A stretch of 64,000 bases of DNA. Source: Poecilobothrus nobilitatus. Taxonomy: Eukaryota; Arthropoda; Insecta; Diptera; Dolichopodidae. Under the pieces are notes generated by a model that saw only the letters and a program-made list of their open reading frames with translations, did no database searches and was not told the DNA's origin. The position numbers and the translations under genes are program-made. Position 1 is the stretch's first letter; each line of letters begins with the position of its first letter. Below are positions 45,705 through 56,903 of the stretch, piece by piece. Location of the stretch: NCBI GenBank assembly GCA_947095535.1, contig OX352774.1, positions 42,548,496-42,612,495 on the forward strand. The letters are read 5' to 3'.

Positions 45705-46150
45705 TTACCTCATACAGGAAGGCGCTATATATATATTTATATATTGTAACTGACTAATGGCCTTGAATCTGTAGCAAATAGTAATACTAATAATAAAAGT
45801 TCCTACAGAGGACCTTCCTTCAATTATAACATCATGTAGGGAGGTCGTCTGTAGGAACTTCTTCAATTATACAAAGGTATATTGTAACTGTTTTTTGGCT
45901 TCGTGACTGGTGGCAAAATAGTAATAATAACAGGGAAATTTATTTTTGCCGAACAGTCCGGTACTCTAATTCAAAGTTTTTGTATCCCTGTTCTATACTT
46001 TTCTACCTCTCCTCCCTAGCTACTATACTACATTAGTTGTTAAAGAATTGATCCCATTATATTGGTTAAAAACTAAGGTAAGTTTAGTCAGTATATTAAA
46101 AATTTGACAATACCAAGGAGGTATTCTAGGTGTCTTCCGTAGAACAAACA
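45705..46150 (+). repeat. S2 repeat, head-less copy
   Basis: Body blocks in S2 order: CCTCATACAGGAAGGCGC, TTGTAACTGACTAATGGCC, CTGTAGCAAATAGTAATAC, a second unit ending TTGTAACTG, GTGACTGGTGGCAAAATAG, TCCCTAGCTACTATACTACA, TTAGTCAGTA, TGACAATACCAAGG and GGTGTCTTCC. The tRNA-like head and trinucleotide tract are missing. Confidence 0.65.
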
Positions 46151-47599
46151 AATATATACGATTTAAATTTAAAAAAAACCGTGCGATTTAATAATCCTTA
46201 ATCCGAACTCATATAATTGAAGAAAGAACTGATCGATTTAATTACAAATCTTATTGATATTATTTTTATATTTCCTTACTCATGAAATTCTTCTGAAATT
46301 ATGTTGACATGTTTTACGTGTCTACTTAAATACAAAATTAACAAATCAAAATAATTTATACCAACGTTTAATTCACCTTTAAGGTATATAGTTCACTTAA
46401 AGGTCAACAATTAATTTGGATTTTGATTCAATCAATTTTCTCAATCTCTCAATTTTCGAATTTCTCAATCAATCTTCTCATTATGCTGCTTAAGGACGTC
46501 GTATTATCGTAGGACATCGTATTATCATAGCGGTAAGAGCTTATGTTACTAATTTGAAATTTATAAAATATTTGATTTGATTTTCAATCAAAATATGTAT
46601 GTTTCTAATATAAAAATAAAATTTTATTTTTTCAAGCCTATTTCCGGTTTATTTAGCCTTAATATAAAATTTGAAGTAACATTTATTAAAAGTACATTTA
46701 GCAAATTATAGTTTTCAATTACATATTTGTTTTTTTTATTTTTTTTTATTTGGGGATTTGTTTTATTTTTAATTTTCACAAATTCTCATTATATGGTTGT
46801 TTTTCGCTCACTTTAAATAATTTTTATTTATACTTATAATGAATATATGTATATGTATATTGATGGCGCCAAAATCAAATTCTTTTTAACTAAATCTATA
46901 AAATGTAAAGAAAAAAAAGCACACTTTTAAGTGTTATCTATAGAACATTCTGTATTTAAACATTCATTGCTATTTATGGCACTTGTTTTACTATATTTAC
47001 CTCATAAAATGACGTCCGGTCGATCATTTAAATTTTCGTTTTGTTTTTTGCTTTTTCTTTGTTTTTCTCAAGTATCTGGTATATAATTATGTACAAATTC
47101 GATATACATAGGTGCTTATTACTCGCTCAACTAATTACATTTCATTAGAAAATAAAAATTAGAAAAACATCTATGTAGATAATACATATTATGTAGATAC
47201 ATATATTTTTTCGTACATGTCTGTTTCACTTCAAATATTGAAATTGATTTAAATCTACTCGTCCGTCCAAAAATCAATCAATTTATAAACCAATTTCTAT
47301 ATTCTTATTATATTCGATTTACAATATTGAACAAAATAATATCAATAATACTTGATTTTTTTTTTTGGAAATATAATTACATTATATACAACTGAATTGA
47401 TCAATATTACTATAGAAATGGATTAAGTCAATGTTATTTTTCATGAAAAAGAAAGCGTAACCACAAAATTATTTTCTTTAGAATTTTTTTCAAAAACAAA
47501 TGACTTATAAAAGAATTGACAAAAATGACAATTGAACATTGACAGCAAAAAAATTTCAATTAACAAAATCAAGTAAAGAATAGAATTTTTACATAGGAT
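46151..47599. other. AT-rich non-coding DNA
   Basis: A short direct duplication (GACGTCGTATTATCGTAG / GACATCGTATTATCATAG, 46496-46531) is the only structure noted. Confidence 0.65.
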
Positions 47600-47812
47600 T
47601 TCCAGTTAATTTTCAGTTTATGAGTATAAACTCAAATGTAACATTAAATTTATGAGCGAACTCAAATATGAAATTCAACTGAAATCTGAACTTAAATAAT
47701 GATTAGCTCATACTTTGAGTGCAATAAGTTGAGCTAGTTCTAATGTAACCTAATTAAAATTTTAATTTGAGCTTGACTTGAGTCGGATTTGAGCTTATTA
47801 CAACCCTGTTAC
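47600..47812 (-). repeat. degenerate GAGCTCAAA-type repeat, possible hAT-like end
   Basis: Read on the minus strand it starts CAGGGTTGTAATAAGCTC and carries many GAGCT/CTCAAAT motifs in both orientations. A CAGGGTTG end and clustered subterminal motifs are usual in hAT-type elements. No matching second end or target duplication was found. Confidence 0.3.
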
Positions 47813-47831
47813 AAATTTTGAACTGCCTATT

Positions 47832-48224
47832 TTGATCTTTATGTTTCCATGTATAGGTAATATTTATATAATTTTTATTAGTATGTATTACCAATACCAG
47901 ATTATATTGCCGTCAAGGTCTTCAAAAATAGTAAATACTATTATAGTAAAAAACTGGTTAAATTATCATGCAATAAAAATTTTGTTACGTTTTAGACAAT
48001 TTTGGACCACACTGTACTTTTTATAATAATACAGTGTCATATTGCAAATTGAAAACTTATATAAAGAAGGTATTCTACGAAAATAATTTTTTTTTTTAAT
48101 TGCTTTGAACTTAGAAAAGTTTTTTTTTAAATTTTTAATAATAACCGCTATTTAGTATTTTTCATCAAAAAATGCGACAACATCAAAAACACAACAAACA
48201 GTAAATAAAAACGAAAAATGTAAG
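47832..48224. other. AT-rich non-coding DNA
   Basis: The 64-codon plus frame here shows no motif. Nothing else. Confidence 0.6.
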
Positions 48225-48227
48225 TAA

Positions 48228-49134
48228 TGGGGCCCATACACTGAAAAACTTGTTTAAAAACATGTTTCTAAACATGCGAAGTTTAAATGTGTGTGGAGTG
48301 GTTTCGAAACAATTTGTCAAACGGTTTAACAAAATCAAAATTTTTTGATTTTGAGTAGGCGGAGTCATAAGTTTCTGAAAATGTTCAGAAAGCGTGTATG
48401 GTATAGTTTAAAAATCAAAACATAAATTAATTACATAAATAAAATCAGTTGGTAATAATATGTTGTGCTATGAATATCGATACATGTTTTTTTTTTTTGT
48501 AAAATATTTTAAAATAAAAGTATGTCTGTTAAAAACAATATAGACTGGATAAATGTTCGAAGAATTCCAAAATCTGCCACAATTATGACAAATTTCTTCT
48601 AATTTATAGAAAAATAAAATGATTCTAATTTAAAGAAAAATAAATTGCGAGATGAAGGGCGAAAAAGTTTAGATCTTCAAAAGAGTTTCCTGCCGCTAAA
48701 AATCTCAAAGTAGTATGAACCTCTGCAGAAATCGCTTGGCGTATCAAAGTATTTTGCTTTTCGATTAATAGTTTTTCTTTTCTAAAAGATCTAAAAGATC
48801 TTCAAAATTTCCTTTTCCCATTCTTAAATGATTCCTATATCATTTGGTTCTTCTCCACTAATTTCCTTTAAGAGTTCTTGATTTGAATATTAATTTTTAT
48901 TGATTTTTAGTGACCACTTTTTCCCCCATTTCTGTTTTTTTTTATTTCTATTTTTCTATTAATTTCTGTAATTACCATCAAAGCGATAATTTTATCCGCC
49001 ATATGTTCTACTTTGAAATATAAAAATACTGAAGTTTCTAAACTTGTTTAAGTAAAAGTTTGCTAATGTATGGTGAACACATAAACAAGTTTATGAACAT
49101 GTTTTTAAACAAATTTTTTAGTGTATGGGCCTCA
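48228..49134 (-). mobile_element. PIF/Harbinger transposon relic with TAA target duplication
   Basis: The left end TGGGGCCCATACACTGAAAA and right end (reverse) TGAGGCCCATACACTAAAAA open imperfect inverted repeats of about 45 bp that continue as TTGTTTAAAAACATGTT. Both sides are flanked by TAA (48225-48227, 49135-49137), the 3-bp target duplication expected of PIF/Harbinger. Inside, on the minus strand, lie fragments of the matching transposase. At 907 bp the element is internally deleted and cannot be autonomous. Confidence 0.75.
48625..48830 (-). pseudogene. Harbinger transposase N-terminal fragment
   Basis: The minus strand reads FRMGKGNFEDLLDLLEKKNY, a stop, then NTLIRQAISAEVHTTLRFLA and AGNSFEDLNF. 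Both segments are characteristic of the N-terminal half of PIF/Harbinger transposases (F-R-M-x3-x-F-x-x-L-L and R-x-A-I-S...T-L-R-F-L-A-x-G-x-S), in the expected order and spacing. The fragment ends at a stop at 48625-48627; the catalytic DDE region is missing. Stops and a frame change between the two blocks mark it as a pseudogene. It sits inside the element whose TIRs and TAA duplication point to the same superfamily. Confidence 0.75.
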
Positions 49135-49137
49135 TAA

Positions 49138-50688
49138 GAAATAATAAAAAATGATGAACTCAAATTGTAAATAAGTAAAAAAAATTTTTTTTTTTTGACG
49201 ACAACGATGACAACAAGCACCCTAACAATTTCTAAATAGTCTGGATTTAAAAAAAAAAAAAAAACGAAAAGTGAATTTATTTAAAGCATTCATCGAAATT
49301 CCAAAGTCCAAATAAAAAAATTTTGTTGTTGTATTTTTTTTTTTAATTTGGTGGCGTAAAGAAAATATAAATACAAAAAAAAAAAAAATATAATGCCCGC
49401 CAAAAGGTGTCATTTTGAATGCCTGTGACAACAAAAAATTTTCTTAAGTAAATATTGTAAAATAAAAAAAAAAAATTTTTTTTGAAGCGGTCGAAAAAAA
49501 TTGCTTAAAATAATTTTTATTTACTCAATTTGTTCGTTAAACTAATTCGCGATTATTTTTTTTTTTTTTTGCTTGCTTTTTTTTCAAATTTTGCTCATTT
49601 TCTCACAATTTTACATTAAAACCATAAATATCAATAGCTTAAAATGTTTTTTTTTTTGTTTTTGTTTTTAAAAGGTAAATTTCATGGAAGTGAACAAAGG
49701 CAAAAAAAAAAATTTATTAGAAATTCATATTATTTATGATATGTGAAGAATATGATTTTAGGTTCCGAAATTTAGGTTATATAAATATAAAATTTATATT
49801 GTAATTTTGACAAAGTATTAATTATTTTCCTCATTTGAATGAATAGAAAGGTTTAAATGACAGAAATAATCTCATTTTTAAGAAAACCAAATATTCAGTT
49901 AAGTTATCTGCCATTATTGAAATAAGTTTTCATTTACAATAGAAAACATAAATAATGTATAATAAGATGTGCTATGGTTCAAAGTCAAATATTGCACAAT
50001 ATATTGAATAATTTACTCTGACAAAAAAGAAGAAGGTTAGAGCCACTATTTAACAACATCCTAATATTAAAATTAAAATGTATTTTTTATACAATACCTG
50101 ATATAAAAATATACGAAAAATGGAAATAAAAACAAAGAATTTTCATATAAGGTACAATATTTCAAATATAAAACTTTATTTTATTTTTTCTGCATATCTG
50201 TAATAAACTACGTGAGGTATTTGTGATAACCGCATGAGGAAAAAGTTTGAAAAAGTTAATGTTATATCGCAGTTTAAAAAAAAATATTATATCAGTTGTG
50301 AAATGTCTTGTAAGGAATTAATTTTAAAGTTGTATAGGTAAAATTAAAAATTTCATACGGAATGGAAATAAAATTGAATATTAATTCAAATTTGCTGCAT
50401 AACACAACATACGTATTAAAAACCATTTTAAACATTATTAATGTTTTACAAAGTAGCTAAAGTTCTTATTCCAGCAAAGTGTAACAAATTACTCAAAAAA
50501 ATTTTCTAATAAATTAAACTTTTCAAGATACTCTGAAAATGTTTTATTGTATAATCATCAGATGAAAGGATTCTTCTTTATAAATCCACTATTAATATAA
50601 AAGGTGTCTAATAAATTTTATTTTAATTTTGACACGTTTCTTCTCTTAATTTTAAATATAGTTATATATTATAAAACTATAGAGCTGT
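49138..50688. other. AT-rich non-coding DNA with homopolymers
   Basis: Long A and T tracts (49179-49197, 49247-49264, 49556-49570). The 60-70-codon minus frames are poly(F)/poly(K) and not credible. Confidence 0.7.
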
Positions 50689-51287
50689 TTAATCTTTCGT
50701 CCGTCTTCTGGGGTCTATTTGTTCCCAAAGTACTAAAAATTAAAAAAAAAAGTGGTTAAAAATCATTGGAAATATGATTTGTTCCAGGAATGCTATCTCT
50801 AATATTTCTAATTTTGTAAAAATAACTTGATTTGTTCATTAGGGTCCATTTTGTGACAAAAATTACAGATATATCAAATGGTTACAAAATGCTTATATAA
50901 AACTGACATAATCCGTCTAGTAGGGTCAAAATGACCCCAGTAATAAAAACATATTTTATCAAGCAATCATACATAAAAAAACTTTGGAAAGTTTTCCCAT
51001 ATTAATAAAAACATGTATTATCAAGCAATTTTGCAAGCATGTCATTCAGTTTTGATTCAGTTAAGAATTTTAATTCTTATTTTGCACATTTTATATTACT
51101 TTTGAATATTTTTTTGTACGTTTTTGAATTTCATATAATAAATTATTTTATTCTTATTAAAAAGAAAATATTATTATTATTCTAGAATATTTTTTTCTCT
51201 TATTGAAACGTGATTTATTGATTGGAGTCGTTTTCGACCCCAATATACGAACAAAGTTTTAATAATTGTGGTCGGACGGAAGGTTCA
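50689..51287. mobile_element. piggyBac-like short inverted-repeat element
   Basis: The left end is TTAATCTTTCGTCCGTC. The right end is GTCGGACGGAAGGTTCA, whose reverse complement TGAACCTTCCGTCCGAC matches most positions. The left TTAA and right TTCA are compatible with a TTAA target, one copy mutated. Inside are GGGTCAAAATGACCCC (50923-50938) and outward GGGGTC/GACCCC motifs; such GGGTC palindromes are common in piggyBac-type elements. About 600 bp, no transposase. Confidence 0.5.
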
Positions 51288-51428
51288 GAATGTACATATA
51301 TTAAAATTTATCAAATTTGTTAAAACACTTAATAGTTATTATTATTACTAATTGATTATAAAAGCAATCAATTTTTTCTTTTTTTAATCTTGATACTATA
51401 AAAGAATTTCAATGAAATTCAGAAACCG

Positions 51429-51810
51429 TTAAGGTAACCAGAAATAATGCCCCAAGAAATAATGCCAAAACGCCTTTATTTGCATTTCGATAACTAAATA
51501 GAGCTGAAATCGCCAATTTTGACAATCCGATCTTATTACATTTTTAAAAAGAAAATAAAGCCAAAATTGAAAAGGAAATAAAGTCGAATACCGATTCGTT
51601 TTTTTTCTATATTCTCTGATTCCCCATATTCTCTGTCAATATCGAAAAAAAAATTAAATAGTTCGAAAACGGAAATAAGGTCGATTCGACAATATATGCT
51701 TTTTAAACCGGTAATAAGGCCGAAATCTAAAAATTCGCTGTTTCGGCTTTATTACCACTTGTGATGGGAAATAAAGCCGATTTGATTTTATTTCTGGTCA
51801 CCGAAATTAA
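51429..51810. mobile_element. short element with GGTRACCAGAAATAA ends
   Basis: GGTAACCAGAAATAATGCC at the left faces TTATTTCTGGTCACC at the right. TTAA lies just outside both ends (51429-51432, 51807-51810). The interior repeats an AAATAA(A/T)GCC/GTCGA motif in both orientations. It has no coding capacity. Superfamily uncertain. Confidence 0.5.
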
Positions 51811-53363
51811 CACCTGCCTAAAGCTTCTGACCTCTTTTTATGGCAGATATAATCTTTCAAAATTTTTTCCTGTGAAATGCTAAATTATTTCCACAGATAC
51901 ATATATACAAATTTACTTTACTTCTTAGTACTAACAATTTTAAGTGATTTTCAATGTAAGACAGAGAAACGTAAAATATTTTTGGTTAATCTTCAATAAA
52001 AATCATTGTTTTCTTTTTTATTTTCAAAAAACAAATTTTAATTTATTCAAAATTTTATCCTATTTGAGTCTTTCTTATTTGATTTTATCAAGAATCAAAG
52101 AGAAAACTGTAAAACGCATACAAATATCTTTATCTTTTCAAAAACAGCAAAAAAACAACAAAAAAAAAAGACTACTGTAGAAATCGTTCTTTACAATCTA
52201 AAAATCCAATTAAAATGCATGCATTGCTAGGATGTCATAACCAAATTATATCACTGACATCAAAGAAAATTTTCAAAAACACAAATTGTATTAGACAATC
52301 GACTTTTTGCATTGACTAAAGCAGCTTAAATTCCAATGCTTCTAATTACTTTTTCTACTATTCTCGCCGCAAATAGAATTTACTAAAAGTAACAAAAAAA
52401 AAGACAAAAAAAAAAAATTCGAAAAGTTAAATTACTTTGGCATCTTTTATTTTACGTATTTAAATTTCATGCAATTTGCAACAAGCCCATAACCTTATAA
52501 CAAAAACTTTACCAAAAAATTCTTTCAATAACCATCTGTTTACTTATTCACTTAACAAAAAAACAAAAAAACCAAAAATCTCAAACAGCACAAAATACAA
52601 TCGATGTTAAAGCAGAAAATGAAAAAAAATAAAAACTAACAAAAAAAACCTTTTCAATAACAAAAGACCCTCAAAGTTTGCATTTTTAACGTACAATTTA
52701 GGAAAAAAAACCTGTATCTATATATTTGCACAAAGAATTTTGAAGGACATTTTGTTATTCTTTGGATTTTTCTCCTACTCTTTTTTTTGTGTTTATCATT
52801 TGTAATTTTTTAAAACCATTGCAAAGATAAAACAACAAAAAAAAAAACAAAAAAGTGTCTCTTTTGTGATATTTTTTTTATGCAAATATTTGCGTAAAAA
52901 AATTTCTCCGAAATTTTTAAAACAAATTTCACACAATAACTCCCCCTTATGATAGTACAGTGTTGTCAACATTTCATCTTCATGAAAATACATTACAAAT
53001 GTACAAAAAAAAAAAATACTTGACCTTTTCGTTTCTTGAGTCACAAAAAAAAAAAGTACTTGATGAGGATGAAAATTAATTCATTTTATACTATACCCAA
53101 AAATAACAGCTTCAAAAAATATTTTTTTTTTTGTTTCTTCTTTTATTATTATTTTGTTATTATCCCTTTCCTGTTACACTGAATTTAATTTACTGGCCAA
53201 TATTCTTTAAAATGTATTCACAATTTGACTCAAATATTTACTCAACACAAATTTAATTTTCAAAGCTACAATTGACATTTATTAAAAAAAAAAAAAATAT
53301 TGTTGTTATCGATTTTGCCGCAAAAAAACCAAAAAAATAAATAAATAAATAAACCCAAAATGA
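51811..53363. other. A-rich non-coding DNA
   Basis: Plus strand unusually rich in CAAAAAA runs over 52400-53350. Listed frames at 51944 and 52796 follow these runs. Nothing recognised. Confidence 0.65.
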
Positions 53364-53540
53364 GCAAAAAAAATTGAAGTTCAAGAGCCCTCTGCAAACA
53401 CAATAACACTTAAAAGTTATTACCAATACCAGGCGCCTTTAATAGAGACGGGACAAATATCAAGAGCAGCAATAACAATATATAAAAAAAAACAACATCC
53501 AAATATCTTTAAACGCCACCACCTATTGTTTATTAGATGA
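53364..53540 (+). other. protein-like open frame without Met
   Basis: 58 sense codons are open between TGA (53361) and TGA (53538), including VQEPSANTITLKSYYQYQAP and LIETGQISRAAITIY. It is less AT-rich than its flanks. Without a start codon it would have to be an exon or a fossil. On the minus strand GTTATTGTGTTTGCAG is a good acceptor-like site in the same island. No family recognised. Confidence 0.2.
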
Positions 53541-54722
53541 CGCATTTTTAATATTTAAAATGAATTTATTGATGATTGTCTATAATTGATTGGGTACTAT
53601 ATCGTAATTTTACAGGTATTCTTTTTTTTTTTATTTTACAACTTATTATGAGTTTCTTAATTATGGCACAAGTCAACTTTTTTTTTTTTTTTTTATTACA
53701 AACTGATGGGTATGTGCTAATGCTTGAGTGAAGATCAAGTAGAATTAATCAAATTGAAGAATTTAATAATTTTAATGAAAATTGTTCGGTTTCAAAAAAC
53801 AAAAAATCCAATATATATATATATGTATGTCTATAAATGACATGACCAGCAATCACTTTAACATATAGTTGACGTTTCAATTTTATGCTGACTAATGACC
53901 AATCTGTATTTTTTTTTTTTTTTGTTTATTTTCTAATTTTCTTTAATAACAGTATTACTGTTTCGATATTTCCTTTTTTTTTTTTTTTGTATAACCAGTG
54001 TAAAAGTTAATGGATTTCTTGAAACTAGAAAAAAATTCTAAAAATTAAATCAAAAACAAAAAAAAAATTCAATGGTCATTGATTTATTTCAAAACTAAAA
54101 ACATTTGACAGATTATATGAACAAGAGCAAAAAAACAAAAAAAAAAATAAAAACAAGTAAAAAATACAATTTTAAATGAACTCAACTTAAGATGGAATAA
54201 TTCTAATATCTCTGATCTATATGTACTCATATAATACCCAGTATAGTGTAAAATGAAAAAAAAAACTTCTTGTTGGACCAGTTTTTTGATTTTTCGGTTT
54301 GTAATGAATCAATCCATTGGGTATATATAAATACATTAAAATATACAGAAGGAGGGAAGATTTAAAGATTTTTTTTTCCTTGTTAAGTTATTAATAACTG
54401 TGATTTTATGTTTTGATTACCAGTTAAATAGATGGAGTTTTCTTAGATAAAATGAATTCTTTAATAGGAAAAAGTGTTAATTACAAAAGAAAAAAAAATA
54501 ATAATATTAGATAAAAATGCCGATGATATTTATAACAAACTGTATGGGACTCTTCTCTTCATCATCATTACAAAATGTCATCAAAAGAATCACATCAGAA
54601 GAAGAATTAATATTTTAGTAGAATATTCAAATTACGATTTACGATATTTCTTTTCACATTTTACTGTACTAAAATGAATTATTACATAATAAGTATGTAT
54701 TATATATTTATATCTACATTTA
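53541..54722. other. AT-rich non-coding DNA
   Basis: Poly(T) tracts (53678-53694, 53910-53923). The frame at 54474-54677 begins at GTG and shows no motif. Confidence 0.65.
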
Positions 54723-55002
54723 TATATGAGGGGTATAAAAGCAAAAATACTAAAAGTCCACTTTTTTTTTTTTTAGATTTTTATAGCATCTGCTGGTTAT
54801 GCGAAGTATCTATATAGTAAACTTTATAAAATATTACAAAAGTTTTAAATGTCCACTTATTTTCATATTTAAAATTTAGGCTTAGAAACAAAAGTTAAAT
54901 AAGTCCTTTACCATTTTTATTTTCAGAGTATAGGTTCTTATGTTTTTCTCGAAAACATAGTTGGTGGACTTTTTACACTTTTGCTTCTAGACCCCTCATA
55001 TA
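54723..55002. mobile_element. 280-bp miniature inverted-repeat element
   Basis: The left TATATGAGGGGTATAAAAGC...ACTAAAAGTCCAC and the right end, whose reverse complement is TATATGAGGGGTCTAGAAGC...TAAAAAGTCCACC, match over about 40 bp. No coding sequence. Ends sit in TA-rich DNA, so the target duplication cannot be fixed. Confidence 0.7.
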
Positions 55003-55679
55003 TAGATAGATATTTCACAAAAGCTTTCTTTGTTCTTTTTATAATATATTTTCCGCGGACAACAATCTGATCTTTAAGTCTTATTAGGTTAACCACCTTT
55101 TTTTTTATTCTTAAGCTGTCAGATTTCAGTGTATACCAACCGCTACAAATATATACTTAGAATACATATGTATATATAAAAAATACTTAGAAATTTGATG
55201 ATACCGAATTAACCTTAACTTATTTTTATTAAAATGGTAACCATGATAAAATAAGCACAATTTTTGTTTAAATGTGCATTCTAGAAATTAAATTACGTAC
55301 CAATTATTAATAATTTTATTTTTGTGCACACGTCAGTGCTACTTGGGCTTTTAGTCTTTGCTCTGTTTTATAACTTTTTTCTTTCAGTATTTCATAAAGG
55401 TGGTATTCTACAAAAGACAGCAAAAATATATTCTAAAATTGTTTAAATTTTTATTCTCTAAATAAAACTTCATAAGCTAAGAGCAAAGTATTCCTATAAA
55501 TTCTTCCACAATAATAGATTAATACTTTAAAACAATAATTTAACTGAGAGAAAATAGATTTTACTTTAAATATCTGGAATATGTACCTTCTTGAATTTTT
55601 GACGAACGTATCAGAGACAATATAGACGGTTTAATTAAAATGTTTGTCTTTCCTTCCCACTTCTATAACGAGCATAGAG
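55003..55679. other. AT-rich non-coding DNA
   Basis: Nothing recognised. Confidence 0.65.
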
Positions 55680-55860
55680 CATCCACTAAGTCATTTATTG
55701 TTCATACTTGACTAAGCTTCATTTTCTGAAATCATTAATATCACTAACTCGTTGATTACTCAATTGTAGCTGTATGACTCAGCTGCGGTTTAAATCCGAG
55801 ATCTTTCAAATGAAGGACTGGTGTCTTAACAACTACATCATTAGCTGGAGAATTAAAAGG
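55680..55860 (-). repeat. S3 tRNA-derived repeat
   Basis: Read on the minus strand: AGCTAATGATGTAGTTGTTA (A-box-like), GACACCAGTCCTTCATTTGA, GATCTCGGATTTAAACCGC (B-box-like), then body blocks CAACGAGTTAGTGATATTAA and AAGCTTAGTCAAG. It matches the 24.9-kb copy but lacks that copy's internal insertion. Confidence 0.65.
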
Positions 55861-56639
55861 TTCATGCTATTAAAAAATATTACTTCGCATTATACATTAG
55901 AGTTCTAATAAGTTCTATTGAGCTGACCTAATTTAAGTCTACTATAGATTTATGGAAAGGATCTTCTCCCAAACTATTATACTGGATAGATTAATATTTT
56001 TGTTCTATATTTTTAAGTATGCAAAAGGAATTATCAGAATGATGACAATATATACATGAAAATATGACAATATATTTTGTATTTTTCACGATCACTTCAA
56101 AATGTTAAGTGCTTTGTATCGCTAAAGAATCCTAGATATTTTGCTGGTTAGATTATTGTGATCTAAAACATAATCATATGGTTAATTTCACTCAATTTTG
56201 CAAATAAAAATTTTATTTAATATATCTATGATAAATAAAAGAAATTAAATTTTATCATTTTCATAATTAAAAAAAAATTATGATCTATAATTTATTATTA
56301 ATCAGTTTAAAAATATCATATTTCAAGAATTTAAATTTGTTTGCACATTTAGTTTTTATAGTTACTTAGAGATTAAATAAATTTTGATCCTATTATTTTT
56401 AACAAATCACCTAAAGTATTTAAAAATAAATTATTAGCAAAAAAAAATCAAAAATTCAATAAAAAAAATTTTGTACAATTAATTCTCATAACAATTAATT
56501 CTATTTAATTACAATTAAAGTGACCATTTACATTCAAAATTAATTATTGAACACTTAAATAATTTTTGGTCTGCGAATTTGTTAATCTTCACATTTAATT
56601 TGTTTATATAATCAGTAAAGCAATGCGTAATTTCACAGT
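55861..56639. other. AT-rich non-coding DNA
   Basis: Nothing recognised. Confidence 0.65.
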
Positions 56640-56715
56640 GTCACAGTATCTTTCATCTTTCAGATGAAAGATCTCGGATTTAAACTCCGTTTTGATTAAA
56701 ATATTATATAAAATA
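56640..56715 (+). repeat. S3 head fragment
   Basis: TTTCAGATGAAAGATCTCGG followed by ATTTAAACTCCG is the B-box half of S3, then a TATAAAATAAAATT run. A short, isolated fragment. Confidence 0.5.
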
Positions 56716-56830
56716 AAATTATAATTCAATTCTTGTACCGCAATCAAACCTGAAAAGGAAAATTGATTTTATTTTTCATCACATGTATATGTGGTGGAGT
56801 AATTAAAATTACTTAAATAAATATGTAGAA

Positions 56831-56895
56831 CCACACTCCTTCGAGTGTTTACAGCCTATTTTATATGGTTTTACCCAGTTGGACACCAAGGCCCC
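56831..56895 (-). repeat. S1 SINE, tRNA-like head only
   Basis: Read on the minus strand: GGGGCCTTGGTGTCCAACTG, GGTAAAACCATATAAAATAG, GCTGTAAACACTCGAAGGAG, TGTGG. Only the tRNA-like head is present. An 8-bp direct repeat ATGTAGAA flanks it (56823-56830, 56896-56903), so the truncated head may itself be the inserted unit. Confidence 0.6.
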
Positions 56896-56903
56896 ATGTA
56901 GAA

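Noticed and set aside
46856..46880. TGGCGCC near 46865 as a retroviral primer-binding site
   Set aside because: No LTRs or gag-pol-like frames nearby.
53405..53460. CAGGCGCC as a primer-binding site of an LTR retrotransposon
   Set aside because: No flanking long terminal repeats and the match to a tRNA 3' end is too short.
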